From Siphonodentalium dalli (lineage: Eukaryota; Mollusca; Scaphopoda; Gadilida; Siphonodentaliidae): 64,000 nt of DNA. The notes under the pieces were generated by a model that worked only from the letters and a program-made list of their open reading frames with translations, searched no databases and had not been told where the DNA came from. The translations under genes and the position numbers were made by a program. The stretch spans positions 102,576,278 to 102,640,277 of the forward strand of contig CP136069.1 in NCBI GenBank assembly GCA_032622095.1. Reading direction: 5' to 3'. Positions 11,331 to 23,668 of this stretch are shown one piece after another (within the stretch, counting starts at the first letter, position 1; every line of letters begins with the position of its first letter).

Positions 11331-13027
11331 CAAAAACCTATTTCAGCATGTTACGCACCACAAGTATACAATACCAAAAGGCCACAGCATATGTATGACA
11401 CTTTTTAAAGAACTATCCGCATTCTCTGATCGACTTAAGAGCACAATTGATCACACACAATGGGATTAGCTGGAAATTGCTGCTGAGGACGTGTTGACCC
11501 CGACACACAACATGAGCTCTTCCCGACTGAACATGCCTTGGAAACTGGTGTGCTTTACCAAAAATCAGGTAACAATTGTGCTCTAAATCAACAGAAATGT
11601 ACAGATTGAACAAAACAGTTTTTCCAAATTTGTTATCAACATTTAACAGCTGATCTGATTTAAGTGACCAAGCTATGAAACATGCTAAACACTTTTCTAA
11701 ATGGAATGACCAGCTGTTTGCTTCATGCAACAGCCACATGTTGCGATCTTAAAATGGGTATTGCATCTGGGCATAGTAAAAACATGTAATCAGATGAGAG
11801 ATGACCATATATACCAGTATATACATGTATTTCAGAAGTAATCAATTCTTCCAAAAGGACACCTCATTTCACAAAAAGTCCCACATTAGGTTCGATTGGC
11901 CATGATAGTTGCAGCATGCACTTGCAGGTTGGAGAAGATGAGGGTCTATAATTTCACTAACATAATTCTTCATAATAGCTAATAGCCCTCATAACTTACC
12001 ATTTTAAAGATATTTTCATTTTCAATACCACCCCAGGTTATTGAGTGGTCCTGCTAATTTTATATTATGCTGATGGGTACTGCTGGATTGCTATGATGTT
12101 TGTAGGTCAAAGCGATTCTGTTAAGAAATAGTACCATAATTTTACCTAAAGTTGGTTATTTTTGCATTGTTTGGCTAATCCGAGCAATTTGTGCAAAAGT
12201 CAGTGTCTGTATGAAACATTCAAGAACATATATACTTCAAAATATTTAATGCGTACGCTGATGTTTGGTAAACAACAGGAATCTCAATTATGACCAGTTT
12301 GTAAAAACCAGCACCCATTATTAAAATATTTCACAATATACATGTTTTTTAATGTTTTCTACACATAGTGGCTTATCCTCGATTTGTACAGATCGCTTTG
12401 CTCTACCTGACTCATACCAAATTTATTAGCATCACCACTAAACTTGGGATGAATACTGCCAAATAAATATATTGTGATATAGAGGGCAGTGGAAAAATAA
12501 TGGTTGAGTCTTTTCTAAATATAATTCTAGTAAAACCTACACAATACCGTCTTGGTCTGATAAGAGTCATGTTTATTTAGGAGTATAGACATGAAGTCCA
12601 CCAGTCTCATGAAAATAAATGGGCTCTGCACTAGTAACATCTGGGCTCCTGGGACCCATTTATATTGACAAATGCAACACAAATGAAAAATACATAGTAC
12701 CTTTCCTCAAACATAGATTATAACCTGACAATCATTGTGTTAGAATCAGTGTTCATATGTATATGTAGGCATGGCCATAGTATGTTTTTGAAATACTGCA
12801 GAGTGCAGACAATAAATTTCACTAGAATATACATGTAGTTACTGCATGTACATCACACACATAAGGCGACTGACACACATACACGTACCTGCAGGGTTCA
12901 CAATATTTGACATGTAAAGTATATATATATATTTCCTGTGCCTGTAACATCAAACCAAATGGTTTACAGTACTTATACTGACATTTTTGGAGTGGCACAT
13001 ATACATACATAAAAAATAAAAGTCAAT
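11331..13027. other. Unassigned single-copy-looking DNA
   Basis: No repeat shared with the rest of the window was recognised, and there is no convincing gene. A possible short + strand open stretch (about 11470-11569) ends in CAG|GTAACA, but its acceptor is weak and the peptide is unknown, so it is not called. Confidence 0.4.
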
Positions 13028-13031
13028 TTAA

Positions 13032-13549
13032 AGGTAGATTATCTCTTTGTAAACATGTATTATATAGTTAACGGGGTATACAATATTAGATTTGAATCCA
13101 AGACTCATGTCCGGAAATACTTCTATCGATTAATATTAATTTTATTTCGAATATTTTTTCTGGTCTAAAAAGGTGTGTTTGTTCAGCTAACGAACAATAG
13201 TGGTTACTGTTAACAGAGACCAGAAATTTTATTGTACAATTTTGTCACAAATAAACGTTAATTATACCCATTATCGCTTATATATGTGGAACAAAACCAT
13301 ACAATCAATCTGGGACATTTGACGTTCGTTGCTTAGCCATAGGAACAGCCCAGTGCTCTATATCGCAATATGGTAACATCCGAATGGTCTGTTCTAAAAA
13401 TAGACACATAAACGGTCCCGATTTAATATTCGAAATAAAATCAATATTAATTGATAGAAGCTTTTCCGGACAGGGGACTTCAGTTCATATCTATTATTTT
13501 ATACCCACGCAACTATTTAAAATTTGTTATTTAAAGAGATAATCCATCT
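13032..13549. mobile_element. TTAA MITE with about 130-bp TIRs
   Basis: TTAA at 13028-13031 and 13550-13553. Left tip AGGTAGATTATCTCTTT and right tip (inverted) AGATGGATTATCTCTTT. The arms remain alignable to about 13150, including TTTTATTTCGAATATT on both sides. No coding content. Confidence 0.75.
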
Positions 13550-13553
13550 TTAA

Positions 13554-14744
13554 AGGGACGAAATGAAAAATAAAATCTGCAACTATAATGGAGATCTATA
13601 TTGCATTACAACATCCACAAATCTACAACATCCACAAATCTACAAAAACATTGGACTATCAGTCATTGGTAATGTGATCATTTTTCCTTGATAAGTTGAA
13701 ACATGAGGGAGGATTGCATAGCATGGCTACCTGCAGAATGTAGATTTGTATGTATTTATATCTGCATATCAACTGATGCTTGTATTTTTCTTCTAACTCA
13801 CTCTGAGCTCACAACGCAACAGAATTGCATTCAGAATTTCAAGCCCATAAAGCTAGACACTTTAGAATCAAGCTTGCCAAATAAATTTCTATGAACCTCA
13901 CGTGAACTCACTCAGTTGAACACAAGGAACGATTGTCAAGTTGGAAAATATTCTGTATGTATGGAAGCCCTATATTTTTAATGTGTGGATATATTATAAC
14001 TGGACTAAAGCCCTTATAAAATAATCTGAAGGATTATTTTAGTCTTTATTACTGGATATCACACCAATAATCAATAGACATGTATTTGTTAGTTTTGAAC
14101 AGGACAATATTTTAATATTACTGCAACTGCATCTTTCGTATGACTTATTTTCTTACAAACTCCCAAATTTGAACCAGAAAAAATTTAGGGCAAATATACA
14201 TCTACGTGTACATATACATATATCAGGATATACATATAGGCAATCATGCCAGGCTAGCCATTATTTGTTCTAAAATAATGTATGTGTTAGGGAAATTGTA
14301 GAACCTTTATACAAAATGGTGATGCAGCCAATCAAAATTGATGTGGGACTGATAAAGACACAACCTGCTCGACTACCGAATCATACTGATTGATCAAATT
14401 GTAGTAACTCAACATTTACTAAACCTACTTGTGGGCTGTGTATAATTCAATTCAACATTAGAATACCATAAAAACACCCTGTTCTCCCATAAGTTTAAAG
14501 AAAATAACACATTGAACTCATTTACAAGTAAATTGCTAATGTGATATATGTCATTGCATTTATAACCATTTTGGCAGCCATCTTACATCAAAGGCCATGA
14601 AATCTAGATAACAAAAGATGAACTACATTCAAATTATATCACCAGGTAACCTTTTTAGGTTACTGATCAAATACCCTATAATAGATTATTTCCTCAACAT
14701 CTTTGTTATTGGGAAAATGTCTGTTTTTCATTCTACGACCAAAA
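13554..14744. other. Unassigned AT-rich DNA
   Basis: Contains a local direct repeat (ATCTACAACATCCACAA, 13610-13640). No gene and no shared repeat was recognised. Confidence 0.4.
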
Positions 14745-15450
14745 ACCTTATTTTCAGGGTCAAGAGCTCCTTGAAGGTCAATCCCATCCGATAATGGTAC
14801 AGAAAATATCAGAAATGATACCTGTATGTGGCACCAATGGATATAGGTCAATAAAATTGGGGGCTCAACTTTGAGATAAATTGGGGTTCAGGCCCTTAAA
14901 AATGGATTTTGTTTTGTTTTTGGCAATTATCTTAAAAACCATTGACTTTTGGATATGAAAATGTATTACTGACCCCCCCATAATATGGCCATTCCGCACA
15001 TTTTGAGTGGTAACACGACCCCCTATGTCCAACGGTTCTGGAGATATAGTCACCCATTTCGCCCTCAATGGGAAATGTGTCACCAACCAAATATTGTTTG
15101 TGTACCTTCAATTAGTGGATTCATGAAGAATTTTGCTCTGGACATACAAGTGCATACAAAACCACCATGAGCTACTAGAGTATATTCGAATTCTATCTGT
15201 ATTTTGGGCTGAGAAACTCGCATACCAAATTTGATTTCAGATATTTTTTTTTAAGTTATTGCAGCATGCGTGAATTCTAAGTCGAAGAAGGGCCATAACT
15301 CCATAAAATAAAAACTTGGATCAAACCCATATTTTAACTCGATCTGTATTTTGGGCTGAGAAACAGATATACAAAATTTGGTTCTGATCGAATAATTTTT
15401 TTTTTTAGTTATTGCACCATGCGTAAAGTGTCTACCAGACGGACGACGAG
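14745..15450 (-). repeat. Family E/D repeat, copy 2 (inverted)
   Basis: Inverted homologue of 10780-11275. It runs on into two diverged units of about 130 bp (TGTATTTTGGGCTGAGAAAC at about 15199 and 15347) that match family D core text on the other strand. The end near 15435 reads CCAGACGGACGACGAG, the inverse of the CGTCCGTC-type leader. Confidence 0.65.
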
Positions 15451-15659
15451 TAAATAAACCAATATAAAATGAGACATATCAGATGAAAGTATCAGGAATG
15501 TTGAAAAGTGTTATTTTTTAACTACAGAAATCCATGCAAGTGAATGAGGAGAAACTGAGGAGAAACCTGGAGAATTTTTTTTTTTTTTTTTTAAATTTTT
15601 TTTTTATTTATAGAAGTTATTTACACTATATACAATGATGTCATACAAATATTTATGCA

Positions 15660-15901
15660 ATCAAACACATAATATTAATAATTATAGTGACACCACAGGT
15701 GGGGCGGGTGGGGGTTGTTGTACACTCACCATTCACTCTCCTTGCACACCATACAGTATATCGATCAGGAAGACAGGAAGACAGCCCGGCAGGGCTATGT
15801 TCCCCCCAGCAATATACTGAATTATTCTAGTTATATGTTAATTTATTGTTCTATTCATATGTGTATTGTAAATAAAAATATCCTATCCTATCCTATCCTA
15901 T
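15660..15901 (+). repeat. Probable 3' end of a plus-strand retroelement with (TATCC)n tail
   Basis: A unique-looking segment ends in GTAAATAAAAATATCC followed by four to five TATCC repeats (15877-15901). A short tandem tail after an A-rich end is usual for some non-LTR retroelements and SINEs; no coding region is attached. It lies within the 3' flank of the minus-strand LINE below, whose own A tail may be the T run at about 15577-15606. Confidence 0.4.
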
Positions 15902-16229
15902 CAGTATTTTTAAATAACATAATATACAAAAAGAAAAACAAATATCTTCGATTGTCAAAATCATATATAGTAACATTTCGGTCTTTGTACACATATATAA
16001 TTAAAACAAAACATGTGTTGGATTGGTAGCTGGTTCCAGTTTCTTGTTTTGAGGGTATCTGGGTTTTGTATCATAATTGTTTTGATTGCCTTATTTAGTA
16101 TGGGTTTAACACTTTTGTCAAAGTTCCCCATTCCTCTTGAAATTTCAACAGCCTATCGCCTCTCAAAGCATTGATCTTTTCTATATGAGATCGGCTTACT
16201 AATTCGTTCAAGAACGCTTTCATAGATAA

Positions 16230-16704
16230 TTAAATGGGGTCGAATTTTGTTTTATAAATATAGTACTTTAATATAATTAAAATCATGTTTTTTATATTGG
16301 CGTTCTTTTCCGACGAAACGCCGAATAATATGTTACATTTTGTAAGTTGAATATCTGGTATGTTGGTGTTCATCCAGTGTTGGACTGTTTTTAAGAAGCG
16401 TGATACTATAGGACAGACAAAGAAGATATGGGATATTGATTCTATCATTTGACATCTATTACAGTCACTATCGTCATCTTCTGGAGTAATTGTTTTGTTG
16501 CTAAAATTCTGGTATTTATGCGGAACTGGAACCATCGCAACCTGGTGTCAGAAAGTGATTTAAACAGAACAGTGAATATATGTGTCCATGGTACTTGAAT
16601 ATTGGTGTATCCAAGTTCTAATCCCCATTTCTGTATTGAGGAAGGTTTTGTCGTTTTATCAGATATGAGAATGTCATAAAAATCCTTGAAGACCCGAATA
16701 CTTT
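16230..16704 (-). pseudogene. L1-like LINE ORF2, C-terminal end (frameshifted)
   Basis: Read on the minus strand, 16704 to about 16500 encodes a stretch including KWGLELGYTNIQVPW and LRWFQFRINTRIL, typical of the region after reverse transcriptase in L1-type ORF2. The frame then shifts. The remaining 101-codon stretch (to 16230) carries C-x2-C ... H-x4-C (CNRCQ ... HIFFVC), the cysteine-rich C-terminal motif of L1-like ORF2 proteins. The shift at about 16450-16520 makes this copy non-functional. It has the same orientation as the fragment at 19538-20490 and would be its downstream continuation, with 2.8 kb of B and F repeats between them. Confidence 0.75.
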
Positions 16705-17205
16705 TTAGCTCACCTGAGACGAAGTCTCCGGTGGAGCTATATCACTCCTCGTCCGTTGTCCATCAACAATCATCTTCTCGTCCCGAACCGTAAGACTTAA
16801 CGTGTTCATATTTGGTGTGGATGTTCCCTAGTTGACTCACATTCAGATTTGTTAAAATGAGGTCACTGGGTTGATTAGTTGAGAAAGCAGGGCCATAACT
16901 CTATTCCTCCATAGTAATTCTTAGAATAACTTCTTCTTTTGAACCATTTGACCGATTTAGCTTACATTTGGTATGGAGAGTCCTTGTGTGACTGGGGTTC
17001 AGATTTGTTCAAATGGGGTCACTGGGCCAAATAGGGGCAGAGCCAGGGCCCAGGGACATAACTCTTAAAAAAAAGTTAATTCAAATCCTTGTTTTAAACC
17101 CTTGCACCCCCCCCCACCTCCCCCACCACTGCATGTACCTGCCACCCCACACCAGAGATCCCTGCAAGGTTCACCCCATTAAAAGCCTTACACTTTAGTT
17201 ATATG
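16702..17205 (+). repeat. Family B repeat, 5' portion
   Basis: Starts TTTTTAGCTCACCTGAGACG; the 5' hairpin AGCTCACC ... GGTGGAGCT encloses GAGAC-gaa-GTCTC. A CGTCCGTTGTCC leader and two rounds of core text (CACATTCAGATTTGTTAAAA, GGGCCATAACTC) follow. It ends in C-rich sequence and has no 3' stem-loop. It begins exactly where LINE homology stops. Confidence 0.8.
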
Positions 17206-17399
17206 ACATGCCAGGAACTGACCAGCCTTAATTCTCACAGTGCTCACAGCTGTGTGTCCAGTCATTATAAAGTAATTAACTTTATCTCAATATCCACATT
17301 TATCAGGCTATTTAAAGAGAGAAAGATGTGTGTGAATGTAATTTAATCCTATGTGTTTACAGCAATCTCAAATACAACTTTAACTATTTGACATTGTAC

Positions 17400-17990
17400 A
17401 CATTTTATAATAGTATTAGTATTAACCATTTCATTACCAGAGCTATGCTGGTACAGCAATAACGACCCTGCACCAGTGTATTCCCCTATATATAAGAGAA
17501 TACACTGGGGTTCAAGATCAAGGAAATATTGTTAGGCCAATATAGTCAGACATCCAAATAAATCACACATGTCCTATTCTCGCAGGGATGTCCCCACATA
17601 TGTTTGGGGAGGGGGCAAATTTCTCAGATTTGTTCATTGAGATGTAATTGTTTTTCCAAAACCAATTACATATACTAAAATAAAATGAATATAAAATAAT
17701 AGACCATTGATCAAGAGAAATGAGCTCCTAGTTTTAATATTTGTCCAATATTTATTATTTTATAACAAAGTACTAGTATCATGCCAGTGCATTGTCTTAT
17801 ATATGTGAGTGTCCCATATGTAGCCTCACCTAAGAGAATGCACTGGCTTTCAAGGTTAAGGAAATATTGTTAGGCAAATGTAGACAAGCATCCAATAAAT
17901 CACAGATGTCCTATTCTTGCAGGGATGTCCCCATGGGTTGAGGGGGTGGAATTAGCAGATTTGTTCAATGAGATGTAATTTGTTTTCTCA
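17400..17990 (+). repeat. Family F repeat, two direct copies
   Basis: Copies at about 17400-17690 and 17760-17990 share GAGAATACACTGGGGTTCAAG-like text, AAGGAAATATTGTTAGGC, and CACA.ATGTCCTATTCT.GCAGGGATGTCCCCA. Related copies lie at 40170-40720 and at the window end (63960-64000). Non-coding. Confidence 0.7.
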
Positions 17991-18351
17991 AAATTAATTA
18001 TATAGACTAAAATGAATATAAAATAGTAAACTACTTAATTTTTTAACCCCCAGATTACATTATATAAAATATATGGCATATTATATACCATTTGAAAGAG
18101 CAAGCTCCAAAACATTGTATTATCAACTTATCCAGTATAATAAACTGTGGACATGTTTTTATTGAGTTGCCAAAGAGTTTTGTCATCTAGATTGCAGCAA
18201 AAAGCTAAATTATTTTCAATGCAGGGGGAATAACTATATATATTAAAGATGGAGTTCTTCCCCTTCCATTAAAAAAGTTTGAATTCTGTTGCATTTTGGG
18301 ATCCAAAGTCGGGGGGGGGGGGGGGGGGAGTCATTCTATAATTTCAATAGT

Positions 18352-19496
18352 TTTTGGCTCACCTGAGACAAAGTCTCTGGTGGAGCTATAGTCATCACTC
18401 CTCGTCCGTCCGTCGACAATTCTTTAAACTTCTCCTCTGGAACCATAAGACCGAATGGGTTCATAGTTGGTGTGGATATTGCCTAGGTGACTCACATTCA
18501 GATTTGTTCAAATGAGGTCACTGGGTCAAATGTGGGCAGGGACATAACTCCACAAAATATTAAAAATTGCAAGTGAAGTCTGACATTTTTATAAACATTT
18601 CCTGGAGTTCTGCTAGAGGTCATTAATTCCCAATTACAACATCAATCTATCATATGTATTGTTCAAATCTTTCAACAGGACATTTAACTCTCCCACACCC
18701 ACCACTTCACCAGAACATATTTGGCAAACTTGAAAAGTGTTCTTTGAAAGAACCACCAGCTCTATTTAGTTCACATTTAATATTGAGGCTCCTTTGGTGA
18801 TGTGTGATTCAGATTTGTTTAATCAGGATCACCGGGTCAAGTAGGTGCAAGGCCAGCTACATTACTCTTTCTCTCCATAGTAATTCATCATACGTCTCCT
18901 ATGCAAGAATGAAATGGCCTATTTTGCTTATATTTAGTAGGAAATTACCTTGGGTGACAGATTTGTGAAACTGGCATTACAAAGTCGAATAAGGGCATTG
19001 CCAGAGACATAACTATTTCACAACATAGTAATTCTTAAAATATGTATGGCAGAGCCAAGAACTAGTTGGCTTATTTAGCATGAAATGTTCTTGTTTGACT
19101 GCGATACAGATATTTTTAATGGGGTAACCTGGAAAAATAGGACAGTTTCCTTCTTAATATGCTTCCTTCACAAGGACCATCAGGTCTATGTTACAAAAAG
19201 GCGCTTGTGAGATTGGAAATTTCCAACAATTGGGAAAGTTTGAGATATCAATTGTGTAATTCCAACCTAAGACTTGGGAGTCTGGAGCCCAGTCGGGAGG
19301 GGACTTGTTGGGGGGGGGGGGGGGGGGGGGGGTGATCAGTAGTGTACATTTGGTAATTTGGCCACATATCCTGTTTAGATCTACTTCTTTTAAAGTGATT
19401 ATGAAAAGTTCTGACTGTTGTGGTCTCCAGAGTCCCAGTCTTATCAGTCTTTGCAGTCTGGTGAGCGACCCCACAGTCATTGACTGTCTTGTTAGA
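18352..19496 (+). repeat. Family B repeat with both ends
   Basis: 5' hairpin GGCTCACCTGAGAC ... GGTGGAGCT at 18358. Core text follows (with a G run at 19310-19331), then GGTGAGCG (about 19460) followed by ACAGTC-ATT-GACTGT (19473-19487) and CTTGTT. The piece 19199-19496 is repeated at 26141-26484. It appears to be a complete short B element. Confidence 0.75.
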
Positions 19497-19537
19497 AGCA
19501 ATGACAACTGCCCTGGAATCAGGGGGCTTGTTTTTTT

Positions 19538-20490
19538 TTATAGCGTTTGGTCGAGCATTTGTGACAGCTTGATCAACTGTTTGTTGATACTATGGATTGT
19601 AATGAAATTTGTCGATATATCATAAAATTGTTTCATCATAGCTACAGTTGGGAGTTCGTTGTTGTCTGAAATAAGATCATTCACAAATATCACCCCTTTT
19701 TGCTTCCATTCCTGTATATCAATTGAACGCTGGTTTACTTTAATATTATCGTTATTCCATATAGTATTTGAGTTTAGGTATGAGTATTTACTGGGCAGCT
19801 TTTTGAGTAAATTTGTCCAAGCCGTTATGACGTCACGCCAAAATGGGTTTATGAATGTACCCTTGATCGATTCGATGTATTTTGGACAGTATGTGAGGAA
19901 TAGTGGATCAGACAATATGTCGGGTGCAATACTTATCCACTTGGCGCGTTTTGTGGTTAATCTCCTGAGCCAGGTTATTTTTAGGGCTTCGATAAATTCT
20001 TTAATTTTTGTCATCTTTAGGCCGCCTTGTTGGTAATCTTTACACATTTGTGAACGTTTAATTCGGTCTCGTTTGCCGTTCCAGATTAACCTGAATAACA
20101 TGGTAGTTAGTTCGTCAATAAAATTTTGGGCGGGGTTTGGCAAAGATTGAAATAGATGGACTAATTTTGGAATTATGACAGATTTGATGATTACAATGCG
20201 ACCTAGTGGAGTCAAGGACCTGTGTTTCCATTTTTCAATTCCGGTTTTCAGTTCGATAAGTTTGTTTTCAAAATTGAGGTTATTCAGTTGCGACAAATCT
20301 GTGCTATATGTTATTCCCAACAATTTGAATTGTTTTGTTACACGAATATCGCAATTTACAATGGGTGCACCGTGATTAGCTTTGCTTGCGCCTAACCAAA
20401 TAATCTGACATTTTTCCAGGTTGGCTTTCAATCCTGACATATTTGCGAATGTGTCGAGAACATTCAAGCAATTTCTGTCAAATTCTATCT
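19538..20490 (-). mobile_element. L1-like LINE ORF2 fragment, 5'-truncated
   Basis: An open minus-strand frame of about 310 codons. It begins just after the position of the catalytic reverse-transcriptase motif with MSGLKANLEKCQIIWLG. Then come FKLLGITYS, LTPLGRIVIIKS, SLPNP, FRLIWNGKRDRIKRS and GGLKM, the ordered motifs of the RT thumb and post-RT region in L1-clade ORF2. The YADD box is absent because the copy is 5'-truncated near 20490, where a TAG and unrelated sequence begin. The frame ends at TAA (19535-19537) where B-type sequence starts. It is non-functional alone. The Tx1 branch of the L1 group is an alternative. Confidence 0.8.
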
Positions 20491-22299
20491 ACTTGTGATG
20501 TCCAGATAACTACTGAGCCATATGAATTATATAGTTGGTCACGTGTTGTTTATAACAAAGATTTTAGTACTTAACATCGATGTTAATGCATGCAAAATTA
20601 CCTGTTATCAATAAAAATAATTGTTATTGTTGTAACTGGGGGTCTGAACACATCTGTAATCGATTAAACGGCATCTCTGGACAACACTTTCAGTACAAGA
20701 TTCATATTGGGTCCCATTCAGATCAATTCGAAAATGTTTGTAATGTCATTATCAAAAATATGTATTTTTTTCGACCAAAAATGTGTTTGGGGGAGGGGTA
20801 GCTAAAATCCAATATCTCGCAAACCGTTTAAAAATTCTGTAAACTTCTTTCTTCATATGCTTGTCAGATAACCAATACACCATATGGACTAAATATTTCA
20901 ATATTATTGCAATATCCGTTTGAATGATAATGTTCGAAAAATAAATTTATTTTGAAAAAGAGCGATTTTTCAACAAAAAATAAATGTTTCGGCTCCAAAT
21001 GGCACGAAAATCCAAATTAACCGACACTTATTGCATATCAAATACAGATATGGTATGCTGTAGTCATTTTAACACCAACAATGTGGGCAAATAACTTAGG
21101 ACATAGCCGCAGGGCTCACTTTACCAAAATCGTTAATTTCTGGGAAAAGTCACTGGTGGGTATCGTTCATCGTCGATTTGAGAATAGCCACCACCAATTC
21201 CGTTATTTTTCACTACCATTTTCGTAAAGAGTATATATTTCTCCTTTAAAAAAAGTTAGTTTTAACTTGTTCTACCGTGGGTAGGGGTATCTCGAAAACT
21301 AGAGCTCTTTTTCGATTTGGCCGCTGTACTAGTTGTCCTTTACTGTGTGTGCAACTTTCACGAATATTGTATTGTATTCGCTAAAATAGAGACACTTCGA
21401 ATGTTGGTTCTATTGATCAATCAAGACCAACTACCGTGACCGATTTAATCGGGTAGGCCATGCACAGAAACCAAAACACCGACTTTTAATAGGTAATGCG
21501 TCTGCAGATACACGTTTCGCACGCAGTTTCTGTTCACTGCGACCAAATCAATCGCGGAACTACTATAGAGATACCTCTCATCAAAACCAAATTATTGGTT
21601 ACGGTACTTATCTTAATTGCTGCCATAGCTCTTGTTCATGTGTGCCTCTTGTCTTGTCAATCCTTCCGATGTTCAGGGAGGACTTCATTTACAGAGTGGG
21701 TATACATGTAGGATCCCGTACGATTCACCGCCGAATTGCGAACATCTGATTTCCTCCCGAGCAGATTGAAGAGGTGATTTTTCTTTTGTCTCCTCTTGTC
21801 TTGTTTAAAGCTGAGATCGATGTTCGGCCTTGTGTGGCCTATAGTCTCATATTCAGCTGCTCCTTTCAATCTTAATTGTGACAAATCTGCGATTTGGGCT
21901 TTGTGTCGATTTCTATTTTCGAAAGTCAAGTTGACGGGACCAACATCATGCTAGAAGTGAATATGATTCCTGAACATGTGACCCCTCTTTGTCACCACTA
22001 AGCCCCATTGGCTGTTTAATACCTCGTCACGTGTTCATAAACAAACATAATTACACTCATTCACGAAACCCACCGTTTCCCGCGCTATTTAATTATATAT
22101 ATATGTTAACCCGTGTCGCCAAGACATTAAATGTTTTTCTCTAAACTGCGAAACACAAAAAACTATTATTAATATCGGTTGGCCATAGGATCTGAAGTTC
22201 CCCTATCCAATATCCCTCCCTTTCTTTGTGGTGGATAACCGTTTCTTCCACAGATTCCGTCACAGTGGTTTGTTCAATAGGTTGGAAACTAAAGTGGAG
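20491..22299. other. Unassigned DNA between LINE and Penelope relics
   Basis: No shared repeat was recognised. A + strand frame at 21496-21711 includes a hydrophobic run (LLVTVLILIAAIALVHVCLL) but has no other support. A minus frame at 21657-21929 overlaps it. Neither is called a gene; either could be remnant sequence of the adjoining Penelope element. Confidence 0.35.
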
Positions 22300-23520
22300 T
22301 CTGACACTGACAATCTATATTAAAGTGCTGTGCAACATATGTGTCCCTACCATAATAAATGTCACTGAGATGTCTTTGAATTCTCTTTTTTACTGAATTT
22401 TGTGTTTCTCCAACGTTGCATTTTGCATCTGATTAGGTAAATAAGATTTTCAGAGTCACAATCCAAATTTTTGCACATTTGATAAACATTTTTGGTCTGT
22501 TGACTGAAGAAAGACAAGTCTGTGTTAATGTAGCTTATTTTGTTCAGACTACAGACCGTTTTTGAGCAGAATTTAGAAGATCCCGAACCCAATACGGGAC
22601 GTTGAATGCTTATTTTCTTAGGTATATGTTCACTATCATTAGAGAATGTTGGGTTTTCAATTTGGAAAATAGTTTCGGACTTTATGATGCTGAGGAATCT
22701 CCTAGAGTATCCCCGCAAGCACAAAGCCTGGAACAGTATATTAGTAGCTTGATTGAAAGATGTCAGATTGCTGTTGTTTCTGTGGAACCTGAGTGACTTG
22801 TGATTTGATTATCCCCTTAATGTATGAGGTGGATGGAAGGATTTGATGTGAATCACTCGGTTTGAAATATACCTTGGCGTCGAGAATTTTATTAGCTTTA
22901 GATTGTTACCCCTTAAAAATGGTGAGGTCGAGGAAATCGATGGATGTATCTGACTGCGTGCATGTGAGCTCGATGTGGAGAGAGTTATCATTCAAAATAT
23001 TATTTTTTTTTTATCCAAATCTGCTATGTAATGAGGCCATACCAAGAAAATTGAGGTATCGTAGATAATTAAGGGGCTGTTTTGGGCAATTTGCTAGCAC
23101 CTCATCTTCCCACTGTGCCATGAATATGGCGCCCAATGTTTTCCCATACTAACCCCCTTTATTTGCTGGTATATTTCTCTGTTGAACTCAAAGTCATTGC
23201 CTTCAAGAGAAATTTTGAACTCAAGAATTTCTTTCGTGGGCCGGCGCTTGTCAGAATGATTTCTGTTTTAGTGTACTTCCGTGTACGTATTTTAGAAGTT
23301 GTCTGTATTGAAAATAGGAGGAATGTGTACTGCTGACATGCATAGATGGGTGAAATAAGCCCGAAGGTTTGGAATTGCCCCTGGTAAGGTTATTTGGGCA
23401 CGGTTTGATAGCTTATTTCCCATGGTGAAATCCCGCAATGATTTAATCACGTTGCTTCTGTGGACACCTATTTTCACAGTATTTATAAAATCAACACAAG
23501 TCGGTTTATTTCTCATGTTC
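22300..23520 (-). pseudogene. Penelope-like element relic: reverse transcriptase plus GIY-YIG endonuclease
   Basis: Reading the minus strand from 23520 down in shifting frames, I see: an RT segment with GVSMGKHWAPY and FMAQWEDEVL; RYL followed by NFLGMA where RYLDD would be expected; then SFHPPHTLRG, matching the CHPPH-type box after RT in Penelope-like elements. Near 22450 comes CDSENLIYLIRCK, then after a frameshift VGETQNSVKKRIQRH, the GIY-YIG endonuclease core with its conserved Arg and His. Frameshifts, stops and loss of the catalytic aspartates show a dead copy. The order RT then GIY-YIG is diagnostic of Penelope-like elements. Confidence 0.75.
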
Positions 23521-23668
23521 TTTTAATACGCTAAAGGCCGTACAAATATTCTGAAAGGTGAATTTGATAACAAGGATACAACGTACATCAATAGGTATCA
23601 ATGATTGTTACCTACGGAAGCCTATTAGGGCCATTTAATTTTTGTTATATATTCATTAAAATATTTCC

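Noticed and set aside
11413-11739. 108-codon minus frame and a competing + strand exon-like stretch
   Set aside because: No family recognised, weak splice acceptor, and the two readings conflict; neither can be supported.
15877-15901. TATCC run considered as a telomere-like repeat
   Set aside because: Only four to five units following an A-rich 3' end; a retroelement tail explains it better.
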